NCBI RefSeq assembly: GCF_029892285.1
Contig: NZ_JARXVM010000010.1
Location: 124,001-188,000, forward strand
From: Rhizobium sp. SG_E_25_P2
Lineage (GTDB): Bacteria > Pseudomonadota > Alphaproteobacteria > Rhizobiales > Rhizobiaceae
DNA length: 64,000 bases
Reading direction: 5' to 3'
Shown here: piece after piece, positions 8,180-17,885 of the stretch
Position numbering within the stretch: position 1 is the first letter of the stretch
How the letters are laid out: each line of letters begins with the position of its first letter
The notes under the pieces: model-generated
What the model saw: only the letters and a program-made list of their open reading frames with translations
Database searches by the model: none
Told to the model about the DNA's origin: nothing
Program-made: the position numbers and the translations under genes

Positions 8180-9976
8180 TCAAAACTCCTCCCAGTTGTC
8201 AGCGGACTGGGCAATAGCGGCATTGCCTTGCGAGGCGAATGCCCGGTTGATTCTCTGCGGCTTTGCCCGCTGCGTCGACCTTGACGGCGTCGCCGCAGCG
8301 GCGGCCACTGGCGTGGAAGTCGTCCGGTGTCGCGGAGCGCCGGTTTTGAAAGTCGCGAGCAGCGTGTTCAATGCGCTCACTTCCCTGGCAAGACCGTGGC
8401 TCGCTGCGGTGGATTCCTCGACCATGGCGGCGTTTTTCTGAGTGCCTTGATCCATGGTTATCACGGCTTCGTTAATTTCCTTTAAACCAGTCGCCTGTTC
8501 CCGCGCCGATTCCACAATGGCGCGAATATTGCGATCGATATCCTGCACCTGGCCGACGATTTCGGTGAGGACCTCGCCGGTTTGCCCCACCAGGCCGACG
8601 CCGCCCTTGACCTGTTCGGACGAGGTATTGATCAATGTCTTGATCTCTTTTGCGGCATTCGCCGAGCGTTGCGCCAGTTCGCGAACTTCCTGGGCCACGA
8701 CTGCGAAGCCCTTGCCGGCCTCGCCCGCTCGCGCTGCTTCGACGCCTGCGTTGAGAGCCAGGAGATTGGTCTGGAAGGCGATGTCGTCGATCACGCCGAT
8801 AATGTTGGAGATTTCGCGTGAGGAATTCTCGATGGCGCCCATGGCCTTGATCGCCTGTTGCACGACCGATCCGGATTTTTCGGCGTTTTCCTTGGTGCGG
8901 CTGACGAGGCGGCTTGCTTCTTCGGCGCGTTTGCTTGAATCGGCCACGGTGGTCGTGATCTGTTCGAGAGCGGCGGCGGTTTCTTCGACCGATGCGGCCT
9001 GTTGCTCCGTGCGGCGGGCGAGATCGTCCGCAGCGGTGCGGATCTCATTGGCGCCGGCGCCAATGGCGTATGCATTGTTGCTGATTTCGTTCATGGCGCT
9101 TTTGAGGCGGCCGATCGAGCCTATGAAATCCTGTTGGATTCTCTGGAGATTTTCCGGAAATTGAACCGTCAGCGTCTGGTCGAGATTGCCCTCGGCGAGT
9201 TCCCGAAGCCCATGCGCCAGGGCATCCACGGCGTTGACGCGCAATGTCACGTCGGTGGCGAATTTCACCACCTTCACCACCCGACCGGACGGGTCGAGGA
9301 TCGGATTGTAGCTCGCCTGGATATAGGCCGCGCGTCCGCCCTTGCCGATGCGCTTGAATTCGTCGGCCTTGAATTTTCCGGCGGCGAGGTCGGTCCAGAA
9401 ATGTTTGTAATTGTCCGAGCGCACATAGTCGGCGTCGCAGAACATCGAATGGTGTTTGCCGATGATTTCCGACAGCGTGTAGCCGAGGGTGGAGAGAAAA
9501 TTTTCATTGGCGGTAATGATCTCACCCGATGGGGTGAATTCGATCACCGCCTGAATGCGGGAGATGCTCTCAAGTTTGCCAGCGTCTTCGATCGCTTTCA
9601 ACTTGCGCTCCGTGATGTCGGTCGCGATCTTGACGACCTTGCGCACTTTGCCGCCTGAGATCACAGGATTGTAGGATGCCGCGATCCAGACCTCCCGCCT
9701 GTCTTTTCCAAACCGAAGATATTCACGGGCGTCGAATTCGCCGCGTCTGAGCTTGCTCCAGAATTCGCCATAGGCCGCGCTCGCCGCCTCAACGGGATCG
9801 ACGAACATGCGGTGATGCTTGCCTTTGATGTCTTCGAGTCTGTAGCCCATGACCCGACAGAAGTTTTCATTGGCGGTCAGGATCTCGCCGTCTATCGAGA
9901 ATTCAATGATAGCCTGTGATTTGTGGAATGCAGTCAACACACTGGCCGCGTCGCTGCCAAGATTGAACCCTATCAT
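8180..9976 (-). CDS. Soluble methyl-accepting chemotaxis protein with two PAS domains
   Basis: This chemoreceptor has tandem PAS sensor domains (about residues 10-130 and 135-255, each with an FxxNENF, GKHH.MF and FKRxGK/ASYNP pattern), a HAMP-like linker (ELAEGNLDQTL) and a full signalling domain whose tip reads [21 protein letters not shown]. No transmembrane segment is visible, so it should be cytoplasmic. PAS domains of this kind often bind heme or flavin, but the ligand is unknown here. The C-terminus is NWEEF, resembling the NWETF tether that recruits CheR in enterobacteria. The start is taken at 9976 (MIGFNLGSD); the frame is open to 10090. cheW follows two bases downstream. Confidence 0.93.
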   Translation of the reverse strand: MIGFNLGSDAASVLTAFHKSQAIIEFSIDGEILTANENFCRVMGYRLEDIKGKHHRMFVDPVEAASAAYGEFWSKLRRGEFDAREYLRFGKDRREVWIAASYNPVISGGKVRKVVKIATDITERKLKAIEDAGKLESISRIQAVIEFTPSGEIITANENFLSTLGYTLSEIIGKHHSMFCDADYVRSDNYKHFWTDLAAGKFKADEFKRIGKGGRAAYIQASYNPILDPSGRVVKVVKFATDVTLRVNAVDALAHGLRELAEGNLDQTLTVQFPENLQRIQQDFIGSIGRLKSAMNEISNNAYAIGAGANEIRTAADDLARRTEQQAASVEETAAALEQITTTVADSSKRAEEASRLVSRTKENAEKSGSVVQQAIKAMGAIENSSREISNIIGVIDDIAFQTNLLALNAGVEAARAGEAGKGFAVVAQEVRELAQRSANAAKEIKTLINTSSEQVKGGVGLVGQTGEVLTEIVGQVQDIDRNIRAIVESAREQATGLKEINEAVITMDQGTQKNAAMVEESTAASHGLAREVSALNTLLATFKTGAPRHRTTSTPVAAAAATPSRSTQRAKPQRINRAFASQGNAAIAQSADNWEEF

Positions 9977-10316
9977 TGTTTGCTCGCCTTTTTCCGCCGA
10001 GGATACTCGACTGTCCTCCATGAGGTGGAGAGGTGCTGGGGCTTTCGGGTCAAAACCGAAAAAACAGCAATGCGATAATCGTTGCTTCAAGCCTCGATTC
10101 GAACGAAATATCGACTCGCTCGATTACCGCGTGAATTCATCCACCCTGTAGGGTTAGATTTCACAAGAAAATTTAAGAAATGATTATGAGCTGCTAATAC
10201 AAGCGTCTTTTTGAACTGAATTGATCAAAATAGCTTCAAATGCCGCAAATATTTGCAATACAAAATTGAAAAATCCCGGAGAACGTCTCCGGGATTGAAA
10301 TCGTCTGTCGAAAGGG
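9977..10316. other. Intergenic region upstream of the PAS chemoreceptor
   Basis: About 340 bases, relatively AT-rich between 10150 and 10270. It holds the terminator of the minus-strand lipoprotein gene (10272-10296) and must hold the promoter for the receptor-cheW operon. No further gene or RNA was recognised. Confidence 0.5.
10266..10296 (-). terminator. Rho-independent terminator of the glycine-zipper lipoprotein gene
   Basis: AATCCCGGAGA (10272-10282) and TCTCCGGGATT (10286-10296) form a perfect 11-bp stem with a 3-base loop. Read on the minus strand it is followed by a T-rich stretch. Confidence 0.85.
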
Positions 10317-10598
10317 TCAGTAACGCACGACCACCTTTGTCCGGTGGCGGTAGCGGCGCGGGCAATCGTCGATATAGCGGCGGCCCCACTGGTCGCGATA
10401 GTAGCACTGGCCCGGCTGGGCGGCTACCGCGCCGAGAACGCCGCCGATCGCCGCGCCCACGGCTGCGCCGCGCACGTCGTTGGAGACGATGCCGCCAATC
10501 ACGGCGCCGGACGCCGCGCCGACAGCCGCGCCTTTTTCCGTCTGGGTGCAGCCGGCCACCGTCAGCCCGGCCACAACAATTGCGATTACTTTATACAT
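10317..10598 (-). CDS. Small glycine-zipper lipoprotein
   Basis: A 93-residue outer-membrane-type lipoprotein candidate. The N-terminus MYKVIAIVVAGLTVAGC is a signal peptide ending in a lipobox (VAGC, Cys17). A glycine-zipper segment follows (GAAVGAASGAVIGGIV... GAAVGAAIGGVLGAV, residues 23-60), then a basic, aromatic C-terminus with two cysteines (QCYYRDQWGRRYIDDCPRR). Such segments insert into or span membranes. The ATG at 10598 has GGAGG six bases upstream; the frame extends to 10625 without a better start. It is monocistronic, with a strong terminator downstream. The role is unknown, presumably in the envelope. Confidence 0.85.
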   Translation of the reverse strand: MYKVIAIVVAGLTVAGCTQTEKGAAVGAASGAVIGGIVSNDVRGAAVGAAIGGVLGAVAAQPGQCYYRDQWGRRYIDDCPRRYRHRTKVVVRY

Positions 10599-10898
10599 GA
10601 GTGCCTCCGAAAGTTTGCCGGCCATCCGGCAAAATCAAGCTATGGAGCCGGAACGAACGCCCGTTTCGCGAATCCGGCTCGATATCGCTAGAAGCTAAAA
10701 AAGCTTAAAATGTGAAATCGTTCCAGCCACCCGGGGAATAATTTCACGAAAAATCTCGCCATTGCGGCGGTTTGAAAACCACTGTCTCACCAATGCGTCA
10801 CTTTGTTTCCACGGCTCGGCATTTCTCGATCATCCCGCTTGATGAATGACAGGATGGTGGCACACTCGCCCATGGGTCAAACCCTTGGGAGGAAGAGG
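10599..10898. other. Intergenic region between the lipoprotein gene and coxS
   Basis: About 300 bases separating divergent transcription units. It must contain promoters for both. I saw no regulator-binding palindrome or structured RNA that I could defend. Confidence 0.4.
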
Positions 10899-11384
10899 AT
10901 GACAAAGCTAACCTTGACGGTGAACGGTCGCCGCATGTCCGCGGACTGCGACGACCGAACCCTTCTCGTGAATTTCCTACGCGACAAGCTCGCCCTCACC
11001 GGCACGCATGTCGGCTGCGACACCACGCAATGCGGCGCTTGCGTCGTGCATATGGACGGCAAGTCGGTCAAGAGCTGTTCCATCCTGGCTGTTCAGGCCA
11101 GCGGTTCCGACATCACCACAATCGAAGGCGTAGCCTCGGACGGCGAAATGCACCCGGTGCAGGCGGCGTTCAAGGAAAACCACGGTCTACAATGCGGCTT
11201 CTGTACGCCCGGAATGGTGATGACCTCGATCGACATGATCCGCCGTCACGGCGGCCAGCTCGACGAGGCCACCGTGCGCCATGAGCTCGAAGGCAATATC
11301 TGTCGGTGCACCGGCTATCACAACATCGTCAAATCGGTGTTGTCGGCCGCAACCGACATGAACGCCAAGCAAGCCGCCGAATAA
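10899..11384 (+). CDS. coxS: CO dehydrogenase-like small subunit, 2x[2Fe-2S]
   Basis: This is the iron-sulfur subunit of a molybdenum hydroxylase of the CO dehydrogenase/xanthine oxidase family, passing electrons from the Mo site to FAD. Both cluster motifs are complete: a plant-type set at C40, C45, C48 and C60 ([13 protein letters not shown]), and a second set at C99, C102, C135 and C137 ([18 protein letters not shown]). The length of 161 residues is usual. The start at 10899 has a strong GGGAGGAAGAGG ribosome site. It is followed by coxL after 27 bases and then coxM, an S-L-M order typical of form II enzymes. Confidence 0.93.
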   Translation: MTKLTLTVNGRRMSADCDDRTLLVNFLRDKLALTGTHVGCDTTQCGACVVHMDGKSVKSCSILAVQASGSDITTIEGVASDGEMHPVQAAFKENHGLQCGFCTPGMVMTSIDMIRRHGGQLDEATVRHELEGNICRCTGYHNIVKSVLSAATDMNAKQAAE

Positions 11385-11411
11385 GAGTCAGTCTCTCGGG
11401 AGGAGAAACCG

Positions 11412-13751
11412 ATGGGTATCGAAGGAATTGGCGCGCGTGTAACGCGCAAGGAAGACAAGCGCTTCCTGACAGGCAAGGGCCGCTACACGGACGATATGAG
11501 CGTGCCGGGCATGAAATACGCGGTGTTCGTGCGCAGCCCGCATGCGCATGCCAAGATCACCGGCATCGACATTTCCGCCGCCGTCGACATGCCCGGCGTG
11601 ATTGGCGTGTTGACCGGCAAGCAGTTGCAGGAAGATGGCATCGGCAGTCTCATCTGCGGCTGGATGATCCATTCCAAGGATGGATCACCGATGAAGATGG
11701 GCGCCTGGCGGCCCATCGCCTATGACACGGTCCGCTATGTCGGCGACGCCGTGGCCGTGGTGGTGGCCGACAGCGTGGGCGAAGCCCGCGACGCCGCCGA
11801 ACAGGTGGTGGTCGATTACGACGTGCTCGACGCCGTCGTCTCGTCGCTCGCCGCGCTTGAAGCTGGCGCGCCGCAGATCCATCCGGAAGCGCCCGGCAAT
11901 CTGATCTTCGACTGGGAGATCGGCGACAGTTCCGCAGCCGACGCGGCGATCGCCCGCGCCGCCCATGTCACCGAAATCGAGCTTCACAACAACCGGCTTT
12001 CACCCAATCCGATGGAGCCGCGCGCAGCGCTCGGCATCTATGACGAGGCCGAAGAACACTACACCTGCTACACGACCTCGCAGAATCCGCATGTGGCGCG
12101 GCTGGTGATGAGCGCCTTCTACAATGTCGCCCCAGAAAACAAGTTGCGCGTCATCGCCCCGGATGTCGGCGGCGGCTTCGGCTCGAAAATCTATATCTAT
12201 CCGGAGGAAATCGTCTGTCTCTGGGCGTCCAAGAAGACCGGCGTGCCGGTGAAATGGACGTCGGATCGCACCGAAGCCTTCCTGACCGACGCGCATGGCC
12301 GCGACCATGTCTCCAAGGTCAAGATGGCCTTTGACGCCGACAACAATGTCATCGGACTTAAGGTCGACACGGTCGCCAATCTCGGCGCCTATATGTCGCT
12401 ATTCTCGTCGGCGGTGCCGACCTATCTCTATGCCACCTTGCTGTCGGGCCAATACGCCATTCCGGCGATCCACTGCAATGTGCGGACGGTCTATACCAAC
12501 ACCGCCCCCGTCGACGCCTATCGCGGCGCGGGACGTCCCGAAGCCACTTATCTTCTCGAACGAACGATGGAAACGGCGGCGCGCGAACTCGGCGTCTCTC
12601 CGGCCGAGTTGCGCAAGCAGAATTTCATCCGCAGCTTCCCCTATCAGACGCCCGTGATCATGAATTACGACGCCGGCGATTATGAGGCCTCGCTGAACGC
12701 CGCCATGGAGGCCGCTGATTGGAACGGCTTCCCAGCCCGCAAGGCCGAGGCAAAGGGTCGTGGCAAGCTGCGCGGCATCGGCATGAGCTGTTATATCGAG
12801 GCCTGCGGAATCGCGCCGTCCCAGGCGGTGGGTTCGCTCGGCGCCGGCGTCGGCCTGTGGGAATCGGCCGAAGTGCGGGTGAATGCGGTGGGCACGATCG
12901 AAGTGCTGACCGGTTCGCACAGCCATGGCCAGGGCCATGAAACCACTTTCGCCCAGTTGGTCGCCGATCGTCTCGGCGTGCCGATCGCCAATGTCAACAT
13001 CGTGCATGGCGACACCGACAAGGTGCAGATGGGCATGGGCACCTATGGCTCGCGCTCCGGCGCCGTCGGCATGTCGGCGATCGTCAAAGCGCTCGACAAG
13101 GTCGAGGCCAAGGCCAAGAAAATCGCCGCGCATCTGATGGAGGCCGACGAGGCCGATATCCAGATCGAGAACGGCGAACTTGTGGTCGCCGGCACCGACA
13201 AGAAGCTGCCCTGGTTCCAGGTGGCGCTCGCGGCCTATACCGCGCATAACCTGCCGTCCGGCATGGAGCCGGGCCTGAAGGAAAGCGCCTTTTACGATCC
13301 GTCCAACTTCACCTTCCCGGCCGGCTGCTACATCGCCGAGGTCGAGGTCGATCCGGAAACCGGCAAGACCGAGATCTGCCAGTTCGTCGCCGCCGACGAT
13401 TTCGGCAACATCATCAATCCGATGATCGTCGAGGGACAGGTGCATGGCGGTATCGCCCAGGGCGTGGGCCAGGCGCTGCTTGAAGGCGTCATCTATGATG
13501 AGACCGGCCAGTTGCTGACGGCGAGTTACATGGATTACGCCATGCCGCGCGCCGATGATCTGCCGTCCTTCAAAGTGTCGCATCAGAACACGCCCTGCCC
13601 GGGCAATCCCTTGGGCATCAAGGGCTGCGGCGAAGCCGGCGCGATCGGCTCGCCGCCGGCGCTGATCAACGCCATCACCGACGCCATCGGCAATAACGCA
13701 CTCCACATGCCCGCCACGCCTGAAAAGGTGTGGTCGCTTGCCAACGCCTGA
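11412..13751 (+). CDS. coxL: CO dehydrogenase-like large (molybdopterin) subunit, form II
   Basis: This is the catalytic subunit that binds the molybdopterin cytosine dinucleotide cofactor. Its active-site loop is AYRGAGR (residues 369-375), the signature of form II enzymes; true CO-oxidising form I enzymes carry AYxCSFR with the copper-binding cysteine, which is absent here. Other family landmarks are GGGFGSKIY, SHGQGHETTFAQLVAD and GCGEAGAIGSPPA with the catalytic Glu near 741. The length is 779 residues. The substrate is therefore uncertain: a purine, aldehyde or other heterocycle is as likely as CO. It starts after GGGAGGAG and is flanked by coxS and coxM in one operon. Confidence 0.92.
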   Translation: MGIEGIGARVTRKEDKRFLTGKGRYTDDMSVPGMKYAVFVRSPHAHAKITGIDISAAVDMPGVIGVLTGKQLQEDGIGSLICGWMIHSKDGSPMKMGAWRPIAYDTVRYVGDAVAVVVADSVGEARDAAEQVVVDYDVLDAVVSSLAALEAGAPQIHPEAPGNLIFDWEIGDSSAADAAIARAAHVTEIELHNNRLSPNPMEPRAALGIYDEAEEHYTCYTTSQNPHVARLVMSAFYNVAPENKLRVIAPDVGGGFGSKIYIYPEEIVCLWASKKTGVPVKWTSDRTEAFLTDAHGRDHVSKVKMAFDADNNVIGLKVDTVANLGAYMSLFSSAVPTYLYATLLSGQYAIPAIHCNVRTVYTNTAPVDAYRGAGRPEATYLLERTMETAARELGVSPAELRKQNFIRSFPYQTPVIMNYDAGDYEASLNAAMEAADWNGFPARKAEAKGRGKLRGIGMSCYIEACGIAPSQAVGSLGAGVGLWESAEVRVNAVGTIEVLTGSHSHGQGHETTFAQLVADRLGVPIANVNIVHGDTDKVQMGMGTYGSRSGAVGMSAIVKALDKVEAKAKKIAAHLMEADEADIQIENGELVVAGTDKKLPWFQVALAAYTAHNLPSGMEPGLKESAFYDPSNFTFPAGCYIAEVEVDPETGKTEICQFVAADDFGNIINPMIVEGQVHGGIAQGVGQALLEGVIYDETGQLLTASYMDYAMPRADDLPSFKVSHQNTPCPGNPLGIKGCGEAGAIGSPPALINAITDAIGNNALHMPATPEKVWSLANA

Positions 13752-13768
13752 CCCGGGGAGGAACCACG

Positions 13769-14569
13769 ATGTACAACACGTCCTATCACCGCGCCTCTTC
13801 CGTCGATGACGCTGCGGCCAAATTCGGCGGCGGAGAAGACGCCAAATATCTCGCCGGCGGCATGACGCTGATCGCCACGATGAAGCAGCGGCTGGCGTCC
13901 CCGTCCGATCTCGTCGATCTCCGGCATGCGCCGGAGCTCAAGGGTATTTCGGTCAATGGCGCGTCGGTGCGCATCGGCGCCGGCGTCACCCATTTCGAGG
14001 TGGCGACGTCGTCGGCGCTGCGCGCCGTCTGCCCCGCCATCACGCAGCTCGCCGGCATGATCGGCGATCCGCATGTCCGTCACATGGGCACGATGGGCGG
14101 TTCGGTCGCCAACAACGATCCGGCGGCGGATTATCCCTCCGCCGTATTGGCGCTCGACGCTGCCGTCGTCACCAACAAGCGTCGCATCGCAGCAGACGAC
14201 TATTTCCGCGGCATGTTCGAGACGGCGCTGTCGGATGGAGAGCTCATTGTTGCCTTCGAATTCGAAGCGCCGGCCAAGGCGGGATATTCGAAATTCGCCA
14301 ACCCCGCCTCGCGCTACGCCATGGCTGGCGTCTTCGTGGCGAAATCCGCCTCGGGCGCCGTGCGCGTGGCGGTGACGGGCGCGGGCTCCAATGGCGTCTT
14401 CCGCCACGCCGGCATGGAGGCGGCGCTTGCGGCCAACTGGTCGCCTGACGCGGTCGGGAACGCCGACGTCGACGAAGGCCTGATGATGGCCGATATTCAC
14501 GGCTCGTCCGCCTATCGCGCCAATCTGGTGCGCGTGATGGCCAAGCGGGCGGTCATCGCCGCCGGTTGA
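13769..14569 (+). CDS. coxM: CO dehydrogenase-like medium (FAD) subunit
   Basis: The flavoprotein subunit of the same molybdenum hydroxylase. Its FAD-binding segments are AGGMTLIATMKQRLASPSDLVDL (residues 29-51) and the TMGGSVANNDPAADYPS loop (near 108-125), as in CoxM/CutM proteins. The length of 266 residues is slightly shorter than form I CoxM. The ATG at 13769 has a GGGGAGGA ribosome site; the gap from coxL is 17 bases. No maturation genes (coxD-G type, xdhC, MCD-cofactor insertion) are adjacent, so these must lie elsewhere. The next gene downstream is a globin-coupled chemoreceptor. Confidence 0.92.
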   Translation: MYNTSYHRASSVDDAAAKFGGGEDAKYLAGGMTLIATMKQRLASPSDLVDLRHAPELKGISVNGASVRIGAGVTHFEVATSSALRAVCPAITQLAGMIGDPHVRHMGTMGGSVANNDPAADYPSAVLALDAAVVTNKRRIAADDYFRGMFETALSDGELIVAFEFEAPAKAGYSKFANPASRYAMAGVFVAKSASGAVRVAVTGAGSNGVFRHAGMEAALAANWSPDAVGNADVDEGLMMADIHGSSAYRANLVRVMAKRAVIAAG

Positions 14570-14756
14570 TCGTACTGGATCAAAATAGGACGCCGCAGCA
14601 CTGGTATTTTGGGGCTGCGGTGTCTTGGCATTTAACAAGTGTTTATTCTTTTATTCGTAAGAATTTGAGGACGCCGGGTTCGACAATGAAGTCGACCATG
14701 AGCCCGCTCGGCTGCATGATGCGCGCCGGGTTCGGGAATGCTTTCAGGAAATTTCG

Positions 14757-16400
14757 ATGACCTCGTCTCTCCAAGGGAATGCCGCAGTCAACATCGACCG
14801 CCGTCTGGAATTCATGCAACTCGGACAGGCGGAAAAGGCGCGGCTCGGCGCCCTTCGCGAAGTCATCGAGCAGGAGTTGCCCAAAGCGCTCGACACATTT
14901 TACGCGACTGTGAAACGCACGCCCGAGACCAGCCGTCATTTTTCTTCCGATCAGCATATGGCCGCCGCCAAGGGCGCTCAGGTCGGGCATTGGACCAGTA
15001 TTATCAAGGGCGACTTCACCGAAAAATACGCCGCCAATGTCCGCGCGATCGGCATGGCGCATGCCCGGATCGGACTTGAGCCGCAATGGTATATCGGCGG
15101 CTATGCGATGATTCTCGATCACCTGCTCAAGGAAGCGGTCAAGGCGCATGCGCCGAAGAACGGCCTGTTCGGCAAGAAGGGGCTGGACGCCGATGAACTC
15201 GGTTCTATGCTCGGCAGCCTCGCCAAGGCGGTGTTCCTCGACATGGATCTGGCGATCTCGGTCTATGTTGAAGAAAAAGAAGCCGCGCTCAAAGCGTCGC
15301 AGCAGCAGGCGCTGAACGAAGCCGAACGGGTCTCCGAAGTCCTCGGCCAGGCCATCGCAGCGCTCGGCGAAAAGAGACTTGATCATCGCATCGGCTCGGA
15401 ACTGCCGCCGGCCTATGCCGCCATGGGCAAGGCCTTCAACGCCGCCATGGAAGAGCTCGGAGGCACTATCCATCGCATCGAGACCTCGGCCTCTCATATC
15501 CAGACCGAGGCCAGCGACATTCATGCCTCCGCCGATCATCTCGCCAAGCGCACTGAACAGCAGGCGGCTTCTGTCGAGGAGACGGCCGCCGCTCTCCAGC
15601 AGATCACCGCCACCGTGTCCGATTCGGCCAAGCGCGCCGGTTTGGCCAATGATCTCGCCGGCCGCGCCAAGGCCGGCGCGCAGCAATCCGGTCAGATCGT
15701 CGACCAGGCGGTCGCCGCGATGAGCGGCATCGAGAATTCCTCCAAGGAGATCTCCAACATCATCGGCGTGATCGACGAGATCGCTTTCCAGACCAATCTG
15801 CTCGCGCTGAACGCGGGCGTCGAAGCGGCGCGCGCCGGCGATGCGGGCAAGGGTTTTGCGGTCGTGGCGCAGGAAGTGCGCGAGCTTGCGCAGCGCTCCG
15901 CCAAGGCGGCCAAGGAAATCAAGAGCCTGATCACCAATTCTGGCGAGCAGGTGAAAAACGGCGTCGCGCTTGTTGCCGAAACCGGCGAAGCGCTGAGCCG
16001 AATCGTCCATGAAGTCACCGAAATCAGCCAGCACATTCACGCCATCCACGAGGCGGCGCGCGATCAGACCAATGCGCTGTCGGACATCAATTCCTCGGTG
16101 ACCGTCATTGATCAGGGCACGCAGCAGAATGCGGCGATGGTGGAGCAGGCGAATGCCGCCAGCAATCATCTCGCCGACGAGGCGGTGCGAATCAACGACA
16201 TGCTCGGTGAGTTCCGCACCGGCCGCGCCAAGGAAACGGTCAGCGCCCGGTCGGCGGCGAAGCCTGCCTTGCAGTCCAAACCGGCTCCACGCGCATCCCA
16301 GCCAGCCGCCGTCAAACATGTTCCCCCCAGGCCGCAGCGCAGCGCGCCCGTGTCCATCGGCGCCACAGCGCTCGCTCGGGACAATTGGGAGGAGTTCTAA
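14757..16400 (+). CDS. Globin-coupled methyl-accepting chemotaxis protein (HemAT-like)
   Basis: A 547-residue soluble chemoreceptor. Residues 10-185 form a protoglobin domain with the expected proximal-heme histidine region [19 protein letters not shown] (His102 likely ligating heme). A HAMP-like segment ([16 protein letters not shown]) precedes the signalling domain, whose tip [21 protein letters not shown] is complete. Proteins of this class sense oxygen, and some bind CO or NO. The C-terminus is DNWEEF, identical in its last five residues to the PAS receptor at 8.2-10 kb, suggesting a shared CheR docking tether. It lies 187 bases after the cox operon on the same strand; whether it is cotranscribed is unknown. 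A terminator follows. Confidence 0.94.
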   Translation: MTSSLQGNAAVNIDRRLEFMQLGQAEKARLGALREVIEQELPKALDTFYATVKRTPETSRHFSSDQHMAAAKGAQVGHWTSIIKGDFTEKYAANVRAIGMAHARIGLEPQWYIGGYAMILDHLLKEAVKAHAPKNGLFGKKGLDADELGSMLGSLAKAVFLDMDLAISVYVEEKEAALKASQQQALNEAERVSEVLGQAIAALGEKRLDHRIGSELPPAYAAMGKAFNAAMEELGGTIHRIETSASHIQTEASDIHASADHLAKRTEQQAASVEETAAALQQITATVSDSAKRAGLANDLAGRAKAGAQQSGQIVDQAVAAMSGIENSSKEISNIIGVIDEIAFQTNLLALNAGVEAARAGDAGKGFAVVAQEVRELAQRSAKAAKEIKSLITNSGEQVKNGVALVAETGEALSRIVHEVTEISQHIHAIHEAARDQTNALSDINSSVTVIDQGTQQNAAMVEQANAASNHLADEAVRINDMLGEFRTGRAKETVSARSAAKPALQSKPAPRASQPAAVKHVPPRPQRSAPVSIGATALARDNWEEF

Positions 16401-16426
16401 AAATCATCTCCGGATGCCGCTCACAG

Positions 16427-16461
16427 GCCGTCTTGACGTAAGTCAAGGCGGCTTCGCTTTT
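16427..16461 (+). terminator. Rho-independent terminator after the globin chemoreceptor
   Basis: GCCGTCTTGAC (16427-16437) pairs with GTCAAGGCGGC (16442-16452), with one G-T wobble and a 4-base loop, followed by TTCGCTTTTA. Confidence 0.75.
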
Positions 16462-16547
16462 ATGGCTTTAAGGCGTATTTTAGCGAATATGAATGACGAT
16501 GCGTTCTAACGACGCGGAGCTCATGATTCGCGGGGGCAGGGGTTGAC

Positions 16548-16566
16548 GTTTGGAATGATTCCAAAC
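16548..16566. promoter_or_regulatory. Perfect 9-1-9 palindrome before hemA, candidate Irr (iron control element) box
   Basis: GTTTGGAATGATTCCAAAC is a perfect inverted repeat 30 bases upstream of the hemA start. The core TTTGGAAnnnTTCCAAA has the spacing and layout of the iron control element TTTAGAAnnnTTCTAAA bound by the heme-responsive regulator Irr in Rhizobiales, differing by one symmetric substitution per arm. A TTGACG hexamer overlaps its left edge, so a bound repressor could block the promoter. The assignment to Irr is inference. Confidence 0.5.
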
Positions 16567-16596
16567 ACAAAAGACCTTAAGAGTCTGGAGATGATT

Positions 16597-17811
16597 ATGG
16601 AATTCGAAGCCTTCTTCACGGAAGCGCTGGATGGGCTGCACCAGGAAGGCCGCTACCGCGTTTTCGCCGATCTCGAACGTCGCGCGGGACAATTCCCCAA
16701 GGCGATTCGGCACACGGAAAACGGCCCGCAGGAAGTGACGGTCTGGTGTTCGAACGATTATCTCGGCATGGGCCAGCATCCCAAGGTCATCGCCGCGATG
16801 AAGGAAGCGATCGATTCCTGCGGCGCCGGCGCTGGCGGAACGCGCAATATTTCCGGCACGAATCACTACCATGTCCTGCTTGAGCAAGAGCTCGCGGATC
16901 TGCATGGCAAGGACGCGGCGCTGCTGTTCAATTCCGGCTATATGTCCAATTGGACCACGCTCTCGACGCTCTGTTCGAAGATCCCGGGAATGATCGTATT
17001 CTCGGACGCCGGCAACCACGCCTCCATGATCGAAGGCATCCGCCACGCCAAGTGTCAGCGGGTGATTTTCAAGCACAATGATCTTGCCGATCTCCGCGCC
17101 CATCTCGAAGCCGCCGATCCCAAGGCGCCGAAGATGATCGCGTTTGAATCGGTCTATTCGATGGATGGCGATATCGCGCCCATCAAACAGATCTGCGATC
17201 TCGCCGAAGAATTCGGCGCCATGACCTATCTCGATGAAGTGCATGCTGTTGGTCTCTATGGACCGCGCGGCGGCGGCATCGCCGAGCGCGACGGCCAGAT
17301 GCATCGCCTGACGGTGATCGAAGGCACGCTCGGCAAGGCGTTCGGCGTCATGGGCGGCTATATCACCGGCTCGCATGCGCTGTGCGATTTCGTTCGCTCC
17401 TTCGCTTCCGGCTTCATCTTCACCACCTCGCTGCCTCCGGCCATCGCCGCTGGCGCGCTCGCCTCCATCCAGCATCTGAAGGCGAGCCCGTTCGAGCGCG
17501 CCCGCCATCAGGACCGGGTGCGCAAGCTGCGCGCTGCGCTCGACGCCAACGGCATTCCGCATCTCTCCAATCCCAGCCATATCGTGCCGGTGATGGTGAA
17601 GGATGCGGCCAAGTGCAAATGGTTGTCGGACCTGCTGCTCGATCATTTCGGCATCTATGTCCAGCCGATCAACTATCCGACGGTGCCGAAAAAGACCGAG
17701 CGCCTGCGCATCACGCCGGCGCCTTATCACACCGACGGCGATATCGAGCATCTGGTCGGTTCGCTGCATTCGCTGTGGGCGCGCTGCGCTCTGGCCCGCG
17801 CCGTCGCCTGA
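16597..17811 (+). CDS. hemA: 5-aminolevulinate synthase (C4 pathway)
   Basis: ALAS condenses glycine with succinyl-CoA using pyridoxal phosphate to make 5-aminolevulinate, the committed heme precursor in alphaproteobacteria. Visible landmarks are the glycine-rich [17 protein letters not shown], the PLP-contacting [10 protein letters not shown] and the Schiff-base lysine K247 in [14 protein letters not shown]. The length of 404 residues matches the family. I place the start at ATG 16597 (MEFEAFF) because GGAG lies six bases upstream; ATG 16591 is in frame too, and a TTG-initiated frame from 16543 would run through the palindrome. The nearby palindrome suggests iron or heme control. Confidence 0.95.
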   Translation: MEFEAFFTEALDGLHQEGRYRVFADLERRAGQFPKAIRHTENGPQEVTVWCSNDYLGMGQHPKVIAAMKEAIDSCGAGAGGTRNISGTNHYHVLLEQELADLHGKDAALLFNSGYMSNWTTLSTLCSKIPGMIVFSDAGNHASMIEGIRHAKCQRVIFKHNDLADLRAHLEAADPKAPKMIAFESVYSMDGDIAPIKQICDLAEEFGAMTYLDEVHAVGLYGPRGGGIAERDGQMHRLTVIEGTLGKAFGVMGGYITGSHALCDFVRSFASGFIFTTSLPPAIAAGALASIQHLKASPFERARHQDRVRKLRAALDANGIPHLSNPSHIVPVMVKDAAKCKWLSDLLLDHFGIYVQPINYPTVPKKTERLRITPAPYHTDGDIEHLVGSLHSLWARCALARAVA

Positions 17812-17885
17812 TTAAATCCATCGCTTGAATTTGACATGCGGATCATCGACAGATGGTCCGCATGTTTCGTTTCGGGGGTATTTGC

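Noticed and set aside
10080-10130. tRNA-like T-arm sequence (GATTCGAAC)
   Set aside because: No acceptor or anticodon arm can be folded around it.
11412-13751. True form I CO dehydrogenase
   Set aside because: The active-site loop is AYRGAGR, not AYxCSFR, and the gene order is S-L-M rather than M-S-L.
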